A stretch of 64,000 bases of DNA from Pholiota molesta. Its lineage: Eukaryota; Basidiomycota; Agaricomycetes; Agaricales; Strophariaceae. Below are positions 20,212 to 31,825 of this stretch, one piece after another. Below the pieces are notes generated by a model. The model did no database searches. It was not told where the DNA came from and saw only the letters and a list, made by a program, of their open reading frames with translations. The translations under genes and the position numbers were made by a program. The first letter of the stretch is position 1. Each line of letters starts with the position of its first letter. The stretch lies in contig JACGCK010000013.1 in NCBI GenBank assembly GCA_014925825.1, positions 186,001 to 250,000 of the forward strand, written 5' to 3'.

Positions 20212-22356
20212 AGCACCATTGATTTGTTGCTGTACCTCGTGCTCGATGCTTTTCGCTACGCCGCTCGTCAAGTTTGCTGTTGCTGTCCCCCCCTCTCGTT
20301 ATTGCGCAACCGTGGCCGAAGCATTGAAACATAGTTATTCGCAAAGTCTTACCATTATAGATGAAATTAGATCTTCCTGGCTTTAGAATCATAGATAGAC
20401 TAGCGCGTAGATACATGCACATATCATCTCTTCTAGATAATTTACCATAAATCCTACATACTTTTTGTGCGTCATTTTTTTGTTGCAAACGTAGATGTCC
20501 TTTTTTAGAGAAAAGATAGTGTTGTCTTACTTTTTTTGGCATGTCATGTACAAAGCACAGTGAGTCGCCAACGTTCGAACTTGCATTGAATTGTCCAGAC
20601 AGTGCAAGTTTCTACGATAGTGATATATCATATCCCTCTACTCGTCTGACTGTCAGACCAGAATTTTTGTTGTCTGCCGGCGCGCACCATAACTTCTCAA
20701 AGTATGTAACAAAGCGTCAAGCGGTCCATTTGTGCGTATGGGTACTAGGTAAAATTTTGGACTTGAGTGCACCATTGCAACTACCAAGCAACTACGAAAA
20801 CTTGCTACAGCAAACCCATTGAAATTGAACGACTAAACTGATCAGCAAGGTCCATTCAGCTGAGCTCGACCTCCTCGCCGAAAAATTCGACGAACTTGTA
20901 CCTACCGCCGGAATCGCGAACTCCCAAAACGGCCGGGCAGCAGCTTGGCCGTAATGAAGACAAATATCTTCCAGTAGGAAATAAGAATAAGTACATCTGA
21001 ATGTAGCGCAATCTTTTATTGTTGATTTTAGAGTCTAGACTGATTTCGGAAGGCACTACAGTTAGTCAGCATGGTCAGAGGTGGTACTCCTCACAAGATG
21101 CTCAGATGTGTTAGATCGAGGGGTAATAGAGCATTCAAAAGGAATAATGTGACTACAGTCATTCACCACCGTTTGAGACACCCTGCTGAGTGATACAAAG
21201 GCAAATTACTCATTCATTTCGGACTTGTCTCCTCTGATTTTTGGGATTCATATTGGTACATATATATAATACCTTTGTACAAAATATCTAAGCCATACTG
21301 TTACTCAATCCAAAGATATTTGGATTGTAATGGATTTGTGAGACAAAAGTGAATATTAGATGATGGATCTCAAGCTGGACTGCACGGGAAAACTTCAAAG
21401 TTTTTCAGGAATCTCAAAGTAATAGACTATTAGAATACGACTGGTTGTTATCCACAGCTCTGAAAGCCTGCTGTTGCTCAAAAATTGGCAAACACATTGA
21501 ATGGAGGAGGCTTTGCCCGAAATAGACTGAGCTGGTCACTCTGCGTCACAAATCCTATTTCGGAGCTCATTGATTTGAGTGGGGTCAGATCCATACCATT
21601 GACAGAGCAACATGGTGAATCATGCAAATCCGACCAGTGAACAGCACACTCAAAGCATGGTGGACACTGGATGTCAAAAGATGTTCGGAGGCTGGCTGCT
21701 GAGTAAGGCTGGGACAGATGGTGCTAAGTTTGACTGAAGAAAGTCCTTTATGGAGAAGGCTATCCAAAGATCAAAGGTGACGGGTTTCGAGCAAGAGAGC
21801 TAGGATGTAGACGACGATAGTAGGCGCAAGAGCGATGAGGGGCGATGAGGCAGGCAGTGGAACCGATGCTAGCGAGTGCTAGCGATGAGACGGACAGGCC
21901 ACCACGATAGTGACTAAGCACTCCAAATTAGGCAGGTGTGACTCTGTCTCATCCAGTGGTTTGGGGCTGATCCTGGGTCTCCGCGATGATAAGACTCGAT
22001 CCATGTAGTACAGCACATATTTCCCACTTACAACAGCATATTATATACAAGCCGATTTATATCTAATTTTCTGTCTATTCACAACTTACAGAGTTGTTAA
22101 ACAAATGACTCCCAAGGTGGATCTTTATTTGGTTGTATCAAACGGTGGTGAATGACTGTAGACACTAATGGATCAGTATTTGAACAGGAGGCCAGGTGGG
22201 GCGCAATATTAGCTTACACGATGATGCCTTCTTTGTATTTAGCCTCAGGAATGATATTCTGGCTATATATTGTACGGCTACAGTACCGCCAAGTGTGCGC
22301 TGTCAACCAGAAGATGCATTCAAAGTGGCAAAATTAGTGTGTGCCCGCCGCCTTGA
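20212..22356. other. intergenic stretch, no supported gene
   Basis: Only short unsupported ORFs occur. Around 21780-21890 there are short local direct repeats (GCGATGAGG twice, TGCTAGCGA twice). It separates two convergent genes and is longer than the average spacing here. It may hold decayed repeat sequence; no terminal repeats were found. Confidence 0.45.
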
Positions 22357-24003
22357 TCAAAATACTATGCTCATCCCCTCTTGCTGCAGTCTTTGCAATA
22401 CTGCAGTGTCTGCATCATCGAACAGGATCCCTGAGTTATCAGGACGTTTGAACCGCGCCGGTGTTATGAATGCCACTGAGCGTAGCCTCACCAATGGCAA
22501 AGACGCATTTACCCTCGATGGCAGTCGTTCCCGCGCCATCCGTGCTTCTAATCCGATACTGGGCTGGATTTCGACGTCATAGCCCGAAGTGCGCATAGCA
22601 GAAGGGCCGTACCATCTGTCTGCGAGGAATCCGACCAGGGCATGCGGGGTGGGCTCAATGGGTCCATGATAATAGAAGGTCTCCAAATTCGGAGCAAGGC
22701 ATCGTCTTGCACCCTCCTCATCGGCCCCCTCACATTGGGTTGGGTTCATCAGATCCAAAGTCTTCTGTGTGAGCGCAGTGTCCTTGTGCATTCCGTTGTT
22801 CAGCACCAGCTTGCGCAGCTGGGGCAGCACCTCCAGACACGCCAAAAGCTGCTCCTCCAAGGGCATCTGACCTGCCAGACATAGTGTCTCCAGCTTTCCG
22901 GCGGAACGAGAGAGAAATGGGAGAAGTGAAGGAAGTCCTGTGAGTGGATCTCCAGTCTGTACATGTAGCGAAAAGGAACGCAGCATAGGTAGCGTCAACG
23001 CCTCGAGGAGCCCAGGAATCCCCATCTGTCTCATGTTACAAACCATCACTTCAACCACTTCGAGCGTGGTGTGTGTGAGTGCAGGTGTGACATTTATGTT
23101 ATAGGACCTCATCCGAGTCATATCGGCAATATAGCTGCGCAGGCGTGGGCAGAGGCGGAGGCTGTCGAGACACTCCTCGACCACGCCAAAGCAGTCAGTC
23201 ACCTCAAGGCGCTCGAGCTGCGCCCATGGCAGCAATACTGTCGTAATGGGGCATTTATAAAGCCTGACATCGCGCAGCTTCGGCGCATAGGCGAAGAGGT
23301 CGAAATCTTGCATGCCTTCGAAGCAACTCCCAGGGCGAAGACTGATACATGTGAGCAAGGGCAAGCAATCCGCGATATCAGGATTGAAATTCCATGCCTC
23401 CCGCACGACCAGCTCCAAGGTTTGGAGTCGATGAGCATACGCCTCGAGCACGGCAAGAACAGCTGTGGACCCGACACCACTGTCCTCATCGTCCTCGTCG
23501 TACTCGTCGAAGTCTTCCACAAGGCTCAAGCTGAGCGGACGTTGGCCGGACTTAGAGATCCAGTAGCGCAACTTCTCGGCTTGCGCGTTCGAATTTGCAT
23601 TTTTGAATGTTATCTTGGTATTGCTCCACAGCTGTGATGTTTCCATTGCGATATTTCTCCACGCTGAGCAAACTGCGCTGATAAGTGTTGGTGTAGTTGT
23701 GCAGGCACAGTTGAACTGCTCCAAAGTCGAGGGCCACCAAAATGGGTAATCAAAACTTACGCCCATGACACGACTGTTATATTCCGAGACTAATATTGGG
23801 GAACATGCGAATTCGAAGATCGTGGCAAGCACTTCTGGAGGAAGGTTGACCGCTGGCACCAATGCGTTTCGCTTGTGCATTAAGGTTTCGATATAGGCGT
23901 CGAGGTCGGCAATTTTGCGTGCTTGCTCTGGTGTGGGGTTGGGTAAGTGTGAGATGGGTGGAGTGCTACGCTGTCGTGTGCACGAGGAGCAAGAGGGCGA
24001 CAT
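22357..24003 (-). CDS. F-box protein with leucine-rich-like C-terminal region
   Basis: One uninterrupted frame of 548 codons from ATG 24003 to a stop at 22357. The N-terminus has a CxxC motif (CSSC), then a short helix (EQARKIADLDAYIETLMHKR), then the F-box (VNLPPEVLATIFEFAC) with the downstream CSAWRNIAMETSQLWS typical of agaricomycete F-box proteins. The remaining 400 residues are rich in LxxLxL spacing (LQTLELVV, LERLEVTDC, LRKLVLNNG), which suggests a degenerate leucine-rich repeat solenoid. Expected role: substrate receptor of an SCF ubiquitin ligase through SKP1. These families are large and fast-evolving in mushrooms, so no substrate can be named. Confidence 0.88.
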   Translation of the reverse strand: MSPSCSSCTRQRSTPPISHLPNPTPEQARKIADLDAYIETLMHKRNALVPAVNLPPEVLATIFEFACSPILVSEYNSRVMGVSFDYPFWWPSTLEQFNCACTTTPTLISAVCSAWRNIAMETSQLWSNTKITFKNANSNAQAEKLRYWISKSGQRPLSLSLVEDFDEYDEDDEDSGVGSTAVLAVLEAYAHRLQTLELVVREAWNFNPDIADCLPLLTCISLRPGSCFEGMQDFDLFAYAPKLRDVRLYKCPITTVLLPWAQLERLEVTDCFGVVEECLDSLRLCPRLRSYIADMTRMRSYNINVTPALTHTTLEVVEVMVCNMRQMGIPGLLEALTLPMLRSFSLHVQTGDPLTGLPSLLPFLSRSAGKLETLCLAGQMPLEEQLLACLEVLPQLRKLVLNNGMHKDTALTQKTLDLMNPTQCEGADEEGARRCLAPNLETFYYHGPIEPTPHALVGFLADRWYGPSAMRTSGYDVEIQPSIGLEARMARERLPSRVNASLPLVRLRSVAFITPARFKRPDNSGILFDDADTAVLQRLQQEGMSIVF

Positions 24004-24952
24004 ATCCGGGTTCAACTATTTTCCAATAGCAGTATAAGTTGACCACAAGTTGCAAAAGGCCTCGTTAGGTACAGGAACTGCCATGGAGGGAAATGGACTC
24101 ACTTTAGTCGCTCCTGCCGGACGGTTTTGCGAAGGTGTCCCTTCAGTTAGATATTCCAACGATAGAATTTTCGTGTGGTAGTGCGCTGCTGTTCCATTCG
24201 ATAGTCAGTAACTATTCCAACGACAGCTAACTATAGCAAACTTACATGAATCTGGAGATTTTTCAAAGCTTACGCCTAGTCTTTCAAGGCTAAAGCCCAG
24301 AGTCCTGTATGAACGTTCTATGTTCAGCGTTCGAACTCCCGACGGTGACCGCGCTGGCGAACAGGGACTCGGTTAATGCCGTGATCTATATTATATACGC
24401 CTTACATAAGTACCAAGGCCAGATTACAAGAACACCATTCAAACACCATCCCCAAAAATTGGGAGTCGAGCAAAGAGAGCGAACTGTACCAGTTGAGAGA
24501 CCATAGGCATTTAGATATGATGAAATGAGGACAAGCTGTTTGTGGAGACCATGCGTCAAAGCATGGATGGTGAAGAGCACAAAGTCGCTTGAAAGTTGCT
24601 TGAAAGTCGCACGCGGGTGATAAAAAGCAACCTCCATCCCTTGTCTTTGTATTGCGCCTGCTTTCCGACGAGACGATCAATCGACCAAAGCGCACCGTCC
24701 AGAAAGGAATTAGGCTGCAAAACATGCAGTCACAAAATTTGTATTTCTTTCTGTGGCAATCTTGCTAGCGCTTGTATGACACTTGATAGCGAGCGCTTGG
24801 TTTGGTGATCTATTCACTTGACGTGATATCTTGGCCCGGTGTTGGACAGGCAGTGGCATGCTTTGGTGGACATATAAGAAAGGTGAAAGTCCTGAGCGGA
24901 GACAATTCAACCTACACCATCCAGTGCGCGCCCTACTTTGCTCCGGAGAATT
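24004..24952. promoter_or_regulatory. shared upstream region of two divergent F-box genes
   Basis: About 950 bp with no coding signal lie between two F-box genes transcribed away from each other, so it should contain both promoters. It holds no recognisable RNA gene. Confidence 0.45.
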
Positions 24953-25906
24953 ATGGACTCCCCCTCAACTCGGATCAATTCTCTGCCAAATGAGCTCATC
25001 TCGATGATCTTCTCGGAGATCGTAATATGGTATTCTCGCCAGTGGCCATCTTTATCCGTTTACAACACACCAACATCGGACACTTCCGCCCTTTTGCCCG
25101 CATCCCAAGTTTGTACAAGGTGGAGAGAAATTGCCCTCAGCCATGGGCGGATATGGGCCTCTGCTATGAACGTCGACCTTGTCAAGCCTCGCTGGGCCCA
25201 AGAGCTTGTTCGGCGCGCAGAAGATGCACCCCTGGTGATCCATTCGGAATCGCGTAACCAAGACCACTCGCAGGCTTTTCGGACACCTATCTGGCAATAC
25301 GTCCTCGCAAACATGGACAAGTGCGGAGCTCTGTTTTTACAGACATGTCTTTACTGCGCTAAAGCCCAACTTTCGGGGGCTCTCACTCGACCTGCACCCA
25401 AGCTCGAATCAGTTGTGATATGCAATGAGTATGTGCCGAATGAACGCGAACACGAACATTCCACTTACGCCCCTTTCGTGCTGCCCAATGATTTGTTCGA
25501 TGGATGCGCGCCTCAGCTGAGAAAGTTTGCTACAAGCAATGTCGATCTTCTGTCCTCATTCAATTTCTCGGTCTGGAACCAGCTTACGTCGCTGAGTGTC
25601 ATAGACCAAGATTTAGGTGGACCGAACAAGCTTTCGGCGCAACAGTGGCTGGATGGCCTTCGTGGACTAACCCAGCTTGAATACCTTCAGCTGGGTTGGG
25701 GCGTTCCCATGTTGGGAGGAAGGTTTGAGCCCGATTCCAGCCTCGCACATACTCCCGACGTTCATTTAGATCGCCTTCGCGTCCTTCAATTATCGGCACT
25801 CTCTGAAAGGGACGTCATGTTTGATATTTTTGTCAAGCTCGTTGTCCCGGTCGCCCGGCTAAAAAAGGTGCTGGAGAATTGCCACCTTCTGCCAAATCCT
25901 AGATAG
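24953..25906 (+). CDS. F-box protein, short form
   Basis: A single frame of 317 codons starts at ATG 24953. The F-box is at the N-terminus (INSLPNELISMIFSEIV) followed by CTRWREIALSHGRIWASA, the same spacing as in the neighbour at 22357. The middle has LxxL elements (LTSLSVIDQDL, LEYLQLGWG, LRVLQLSAL). It is about 230 residues shorter than its neighbour and stops abruptly after LKKVLENCHLLPNPR, so it may be truncated or a pseudogene, or may have further exons I could not join. Sequence similarity to the neighbour is limited to the F-box, so a recent tandem duplication is not supported. Confidence 0.75.
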   Translation: MDSPSTRINSLPNELISMIFSEIVIWYSRQWPSLSVYNTPTSDTSALLPASQVCTRWREIALSHGRIWASAMNVDLVKPRWAQELVRRAEDAPLVIHSESRNQDHSQAFRTPIWQYVLANMDKCGALFLQTCLYCAKAQLSGALTRPAPKLESVVICNEYVPNEREHEHSTYAPFVLPNDLFDGCAPQLRKFATSNVDLLSSFNFSVWNQLTSLSVIDQDLGGPNKLSAQQWLDGLRGLTQLEYLQLGWGVPMLGGRFEPDSSLAHTPDVHLDRLRVLQLSALSERDVMFDIFVKLVVPVARLKKVLENCHLLPNPR

Positions 25907-26333
25907 ACAGTCAAATTCAACTTATGTACATAGATTCCACTCAACGTCCCAAAGAAAATTTTCAAAATCCTTACCGTAGCCGTAGCAACTTGAAGGCAAT
26001 GTTTGAGTCTTTGGATTCCAAAAATAGGAACAGAAACAGCCCACAGGCGCCTATCAATTGAATCTAAATGTCATCGATGACCTGGAGAACTCTTCCTGAA
26101 CAAGTTGACAGTTTAAAATGTCTGCAAACATGCAGACTTGCTTCTCAGGGCTCAGCATTCAAACTTCAGGCCTTCAGGCCCAGGGCAAGACTTAACTTGC
26201 AAGGAGCATTTCAAGTCATGAATGAACATGCAAAGGAATCCCAGAAATTCAAATGTGATGCCTGATGATAAGTAAGTACAAGTGATGAGAATACAATAAA
26301 ATAAGATACGAAGCAAAAACGAAAAACAAAAAA
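25907..26333. other. convergent 3' flank, no gene
   Basis: AT-rich sequence between the short F-box gene and the end of SAC3. It contains several short repeats such as CTTCAGGCCTTCAGGCC (26165). No coding signal is seen. Confidence 0.45.
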
Positions 26334-29300
26334 CTACGATCCCACAGCATATTTCTTCTTGAGATCTCGCGTGAGCGCCCGTAGCATCGCGACAGTGACA
26401 GTGGGGCGCTCTGCCTCAGTGGCGGCCGCAGACACAGTGCTACCAGTGGGAGACGGGGTCTGCATCTGCCGGTCGCCGTTCATCTTGGGCGTCGAAGGCA
26501 CGGTACGGGCACCATCTGCATCGGTTTCCACATCGCCACCGTTGATAGAGACCACAGAAGAAGCCACAGAGGCCGTAAGACGTTGTCGTTTGGCTTCAGG
26601 GCTTTATTGAAATACAGAAATATTAGAAACAAATAATAACGCGTTGAAATAAAAGTGCGGACCTGCCCTGCTCGCTCGTGGTGACGGAGTATGCTCGGCG
26701 CTTGGGTGATCTTCGAACACTGAAATTATAGGTCTGGCTTAATTTCAGCTGGTAGGGTTGGATAGCTTCCTTGAATGACTCTAGTGATGTATTGATGCTG
26801 GCAATGAGGACGGCCCGTTTGGTATTGGCGGTCTTGGGGTAGATTCTCTCGAATCGGGTTCGAGTTAGCTCGAAGAGGTGGTCAATGAATATTTTCCCCG
26901 GGAAGTCTACGACGTACAAAAATAAGTCACAATATGGGTTTCAGCAGATGAATAAGACAAACCTTGGCCAATGTTCCGATGAGATTGCAAATCCGTCGCG
27001 ATCAACCTGGCATCATCCCGCGAGCTGAGGGTCGATAGCCACTCGTTGGCAGTGTCATAGCAAGATCTAACATTTGGTCGTCAGTATGGACGGCAATGAC
27101 GGGGCGAGCTCAAACTTACTCTGAATCACTAATCTGACTGTACTCAAAGGTTGGGAAGAGGTCCTGAGGCCCAGAAAGCTCCAATAGCGACTGCACGGAT
27201 TTCGAAATAACATTCAATAGCGCGATGGACGCCTGAATGAGCTGGCCGTAAAGAGTCCAGTTAACTAGAGCCACAAGAGTCAGCGAAGAACATGCCCCCG
27301 AAAAATGAGTACTTACATCGCCCATTGACGGTGCAATTCTCAATCCACTCCATCAAAAACGCGTTGAATATTGGCTCGAATAGCTTGAAGACGCCTTCCA
27401 AGGACAATGACTTCACCAACTGTCCTTCTGTATCGAGAGCGAGCGAACCCAATACGGTATCCAACTTGTTGTCTAGATCCTTGGTAGCGGATGTAATGGC
27501 GAAAACTTGGTAACTTCGCAGCACAGAATCTGCAACTAATTTTTCGACCTGTATAAATCATGCGTTTCAGCACTTGGCAAAATGGCAAGGAAGGGGCGTT
27601 ACCAACCATATTGAAGAAATCAGATGTCTTGGATATCTCGTCTTGCTCGCCCCAGGAGATGACTAATAGCGAGGGAACGAAGTGGCGTCGAGGGAATAAC
27701 GACTTGACGACTTCCCTGAGCCGCGAACAATCATCTAGAATGCGATATTTCCTGTGCAAAGGAAATAAGTAGTTTGTTAGCCACTCGCCACTCCGAACCA
27801 AAACAAAGCCTACTTCTCCAGTTCATCAGTCACATCACCTAAAGGTGTGCACTCAAACACGATCAAGCCTGGATACCCTAGCGAGTCTGGGCCACCGGCG
27901 GAGGAAAGTGGTATCGAAAACACGGTCTCCGACGCCCACGCACCGGAAGCAGGCACGTCGAATTTGCGTTCGAGCCATATCGCGGTGGCGTCACTCTCGG
28001 GATTCATCGAGAGCCAGATGTTCCAGGGTAATTTGAGGGTAGCGGGATTTAGTTTGGCAATGTACTTCCGGATAGCTTGTAGGAAGGATCCTTTTGCCCA
28101 GCGTTGCTCATGCTCTTCGTGATTCTGATGAAATAGAACGCAAAAGACGCGTCGAGAGTGGCCAGGACAAAGGAGAAGAGAGGGGGAAGAGAATTAAGAG
28201 TCAGATTCATGAATAGACATAGCACAATAGCAAGAAAAGGAACGCATTGCACCTCTTTGAATCGTTTTGCGAGCTCCGCGTCTGTTCTCGGTGGTTGATA
28301 TTCACCCGTCGCGCGTTTCCTTGCGCGCTTCCGCACTGGCGACATTCTGTGGTCCTTTCCCTCTCCTACACCGGTCATTGACGCCGACATCCTGCGTTTC
28401 TTGTCAATTGCCAACCCGTTCCCATTCGGATGTCGATCCCGCGATGCTCTTAGTTCGAGCCCATTGGCTGACTTATGAAGCTTCGCGCGATACTCCTCGT
28501 CGTGCCGCCTTGCTTCGAGATACGCCGCACGGTCCGTCGCACGCTGCACCCAACGCCTAAAACACTCCTTCACAACTAGGCTCCTCCTCTCGAACGCCAG
28601 CGCCTTCTCCTCCATCTCCTTCTCCTCGGCCTCATCGACCTGCGGCGCCTTGCCCTTCCCATTAACACCCGCGGCACCGCCCAGGCCAAATACCCCTGGC
28701 GGTGGCCCTTGAGCTTTGGCAATAACTGGTGAAGGCGGAGGCGACTCCGCGCGGAAGCGCTTAGCCGTCTTCGGCGTCGACAGCGGCGTGAAATTATTGA
28801 ACGGACGCGATTCCGCAACCGGCGACCCCATCACCAGCGGGCTCAGCATCCCATTCCCCGTGGGCGACCCCCAGCCCAACTCCAGCCCCGCTGTGGACCC
28901 GGACCGCTCCAACGTGTTCCTCAGATACCCGAGGTGCGCACTCGGCGGCTGCAGCACGGTCGTGGGCGTTGACGGCAGTGAGATGGGCTGGATCTTCGGC
29001 ATCGGGGGCGGCAGGCGCGGGGACGCGACCACCGCCGCGGTTGCGGTAGTCGCCACTGCCGACGATGTGGTCGAGGACGAGGACGAGACAGAGGGGCTGG
29101 TGTCGATTTTGAGAACGGGCGCCATGGGGCGCGCGAGGGGGGTGTGACGGATTTTGAGGGCGGTGGGACTGGTTTGTTGAAGAATGTCGGTGGGGGTGTG
29201 GGCGTGGGCGTAGCTGCAGGTACGGCAAAGTTGCCGAAAAGGGATGCTCCGTTAGCTTTGGGCTCTGCGAGAGCTGTAGGTGCGGCCGTGGATGGGGCGG

Positions 29301-31825
29301 AGGAGTAAAACTGGGTATTGTCGATGTCGTTGTAGCCGCAGCCTGGATGGTGGTTTTAGGCGTTCCATTAGTTGTCGTGGTAGGAAAAGAGAAAGGCTGA
29401 GAAAAGAAAGACGGCTTTGCCGCCTGTGGGGGTGTAAACTCAGGCGCCTCCGGGTTCAAAGATGTCGGTAAATTTGACGGGCCGAGCGATGTTGAAGTAG
29501 ATGGCGTTGGCCCTACAGATATGGCGCTAGATGAGAAAGGATTTGTGAAAGGAGTGCCATTGATGGCGCCTCCAAAAATGGATGTTGAGGCAGCGGGTTG
29601 GTTAGTGGATGGTTGGCTTGCAGATGCGGCATTCGTAAAGGTGGTCGTTGATTTGCCATCTGAAAAGCAAATCGTAGTGAGCGCGATCATTGAAGAACAA
29701 AACAGAGTTGCGCACTAAAGACAGACGTTGAGGCCGCCGCTGGTGCTGATGGCGTGCTGGGAGCAGACACACCAAAACTACCACCAAAGACCGACGGCGC
29801 CTGTCCACCAGGTGCCCCAAACACGGAGGTAGTCGCTGGTTTTGAGGGAGCAAACGCGCTAGATCCAAACACGGACTGTGTGCCGAAAACATTGGGTGTA
29901 GCGACTAAACCAGCGAAGGCAGAGGAAGCGGCAGGGATAGGTGCTGGAGGCTGGGAACTAGGAGCGTTCGAAGGCCTCTCGGTGGTTGAGGTGAAATTAT
30001 TAGGTGTTGGAAATGCTTGAGGCGGGGCTGGAGCGGGCTCGTACGCGCCTTCCTCCTGTTCCTCTTCATATCCTTCCTCCTCGTTTTGGTAGAACTGTTC
30101 GCCTTCCTCGTCGATTTCCTCTTCCTCTTCCACAGCGTGATCATGCACTTCTTCGATATGCCCATCCACCTCCTCGATACGAGCATGGGAAGACACACCG
30201 TCAATGACGTCTGAAATACTCAGATCACCCCTGATAGCCTCAATATCGTCAATGGTGTCCTTCCCAAACAGCCGTTCAAGGAGGCACGCCACGAGATACA
30301 CCATCACCCTGCTTCCTTGCTCATGGAGGACTCCAGCCAGCTGGGCAAAGATCTGCATCCCTTCAGCCGTCACAACCAACTTTGAAGTTTTGCTGATCGG
30401 GGCGCTTTTCTCTTGGACGTGCTGGCGGAACGCAGTGGTAAGCTTGAATACGGGGTGCTGCGTGATGTAATCTGGTATGTCTTCGTGACGCTCCTTTTGA
30501 TCGCGTATGTGGATGAGACGGTGGTAGACGCGCATTTCGAGCTCCGTTGGTGATTCATAACGCCCTCGCTGGTCCTCGTAAAACTCTTTTAGACTTTGAA
30601 GAGCTTGTATGCTGTAGTTAGAATCCATGAAACCGCACGGAGACAAAGACTCACTATTCATAAGCTGCTGCTCCTCCAAGGGAATTGAAAAGCCCGGCCG
30701 ATCTCGTTCGAAGTGGAGCGCTAGGATATGGAACCGCGCACAACGATCGTGGCACTCGATGGCAAGAGGGCCAGTGATGTGTTGCATGGTAAAATCGTTA
30801 CGAACCGCCCGAGAACGATCGCGGATGAAGTTGAATGTTGCAGAGAAGCCACCACGGGGGAGGAGATCATGAAAGAGATAGTCGAGCGTCCTCTGACGCA
30901 AAATGTGAGAAGAAGAGCAATATGACGAATTGGAAACGTACTTTGAGAACATGCGGTGGTCGCAAATCAGATGGAAGTGTTTTGTCACCAGCAGCGCGCT
31001 CGTACATCTTGACTGCGCGATTATGGTCGACCCGTTTCGTTCCAGGAATCTTAATTTAAAATTAGCTTGATATGTCTCGACTTTGAATAAGAGGAACCTA
31101 CTGTCTCCCATTCAAAGAGATTGTTCTCGCGTTCGCGTCTATACCTCTCAAATCTCGGACACATATCGAGACATGTCCCCACAATGGATATGGCGTCCTC
31201 CAGACGTTTAGGGACCAACGGGTCGTCCATTTTCCCTTCCGCAATGGCTGTCTTTCTTTCCTGTTCTCGCGCTTTCACCAACTTTTGAACGAAGAATGAG
31301 TAGCGTTCAACGATAAATGGCGGGTGCGCGCACCTCTTGATAAAACTTTTCGCGTTCCTCAGGCGAATCCAGCTCTGGTTCGTGGATCTGCGCAATTTCT
31401 CCCTGGCCAGCCTGGTGCTCCATCGTTTCCTCGTCATCCTCAAACAGTTCATCATCCTCTTCCCCTTCTTCTTGAACTTCCTCAACGACGCCGTATTCGA
31501 GCTCCTCCTGTTGGATTGGCCGTCTCGACACGGAGGCGCGGTCTAGATGTGGAGGCAGATGTGACGGTTGTGGTGCATTCAGACGAAGAGAGACGTTTGG
31601 AAATAGCTTTCCAGCACCACGGGTAGAGCCCCTTCCCCGTCCTCCACCGCGATGACCTCCCCGTTCCCAACGCTCGCTGTCTGAATGGGCCGGCGTGCTG
31701 CTCCGTGTGCCACTACCATCAGGTGCCGACCAGTGCTTGTTCCTTGACCGTCCTCGAAGGCCCCCTGCGTCGTGCGTGAGGCCGCCGCGTCCTCGAGAGC
31801 CCCTGGTATAGGAGGATGCGTCCAT
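26334..31825 (-). CDS. SAC3: SAC3/GANP-family scaffold of the TREX-2 mRNA export complex
   Basis: SAC3 binds THP1, SUS1 and CDC31 and tethers transcribing genes to the nuclear pore. ATG at 31825, stop at 26334-26336. Order of parts: RGG-rich N-terminus (RGSRGRGG, HRGGGRGRGSTRG); acidic linker; SAC3/GANP domain (GTCLDMCPRFERYRRE, TLDYLFHDLLPRGGF, EDQRGRYESPTELEMRVYHRL); long acidic stretch; FG-type repeats (VFGTQSVFGSSAF, TSVFGAPGG, VFGGSFG); a CDC31/SUS1-binding-like helix (VVKECFRRWVQRATDRAAYLEA); basic NLS-like KKRRMS and RKRARKR; and a long C-terminal region ending at KKKYAVGS. Introns I could place: 31282-31333, 31050-31101, 30893-30941, 30604-30654. In the FG region the frame changes twice (near 29325 and 29135, the latter at a C6 run), implying undetected small introns or indels. 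Total length about 1,500 aa. Confidence 0.88.

Noticed and set aside
20541..20822. 93-codon frame downstream of the peroxiredoxin
   Set aside because: Weak, motif-free, in the likely 3' flank; no support beyond being open.
21780..21890. Possible LTR or MITE remnant with GCGATGAGG repeats
   Set aside because: No terminal inverted or direct repeats and no target duplication could be found.
24325..24350. tRNA-like GTTCGAACTCC segment
   Set aside because: The flanking bases cannot form a T-arm stem and no acceptor or anticodon arm fits.
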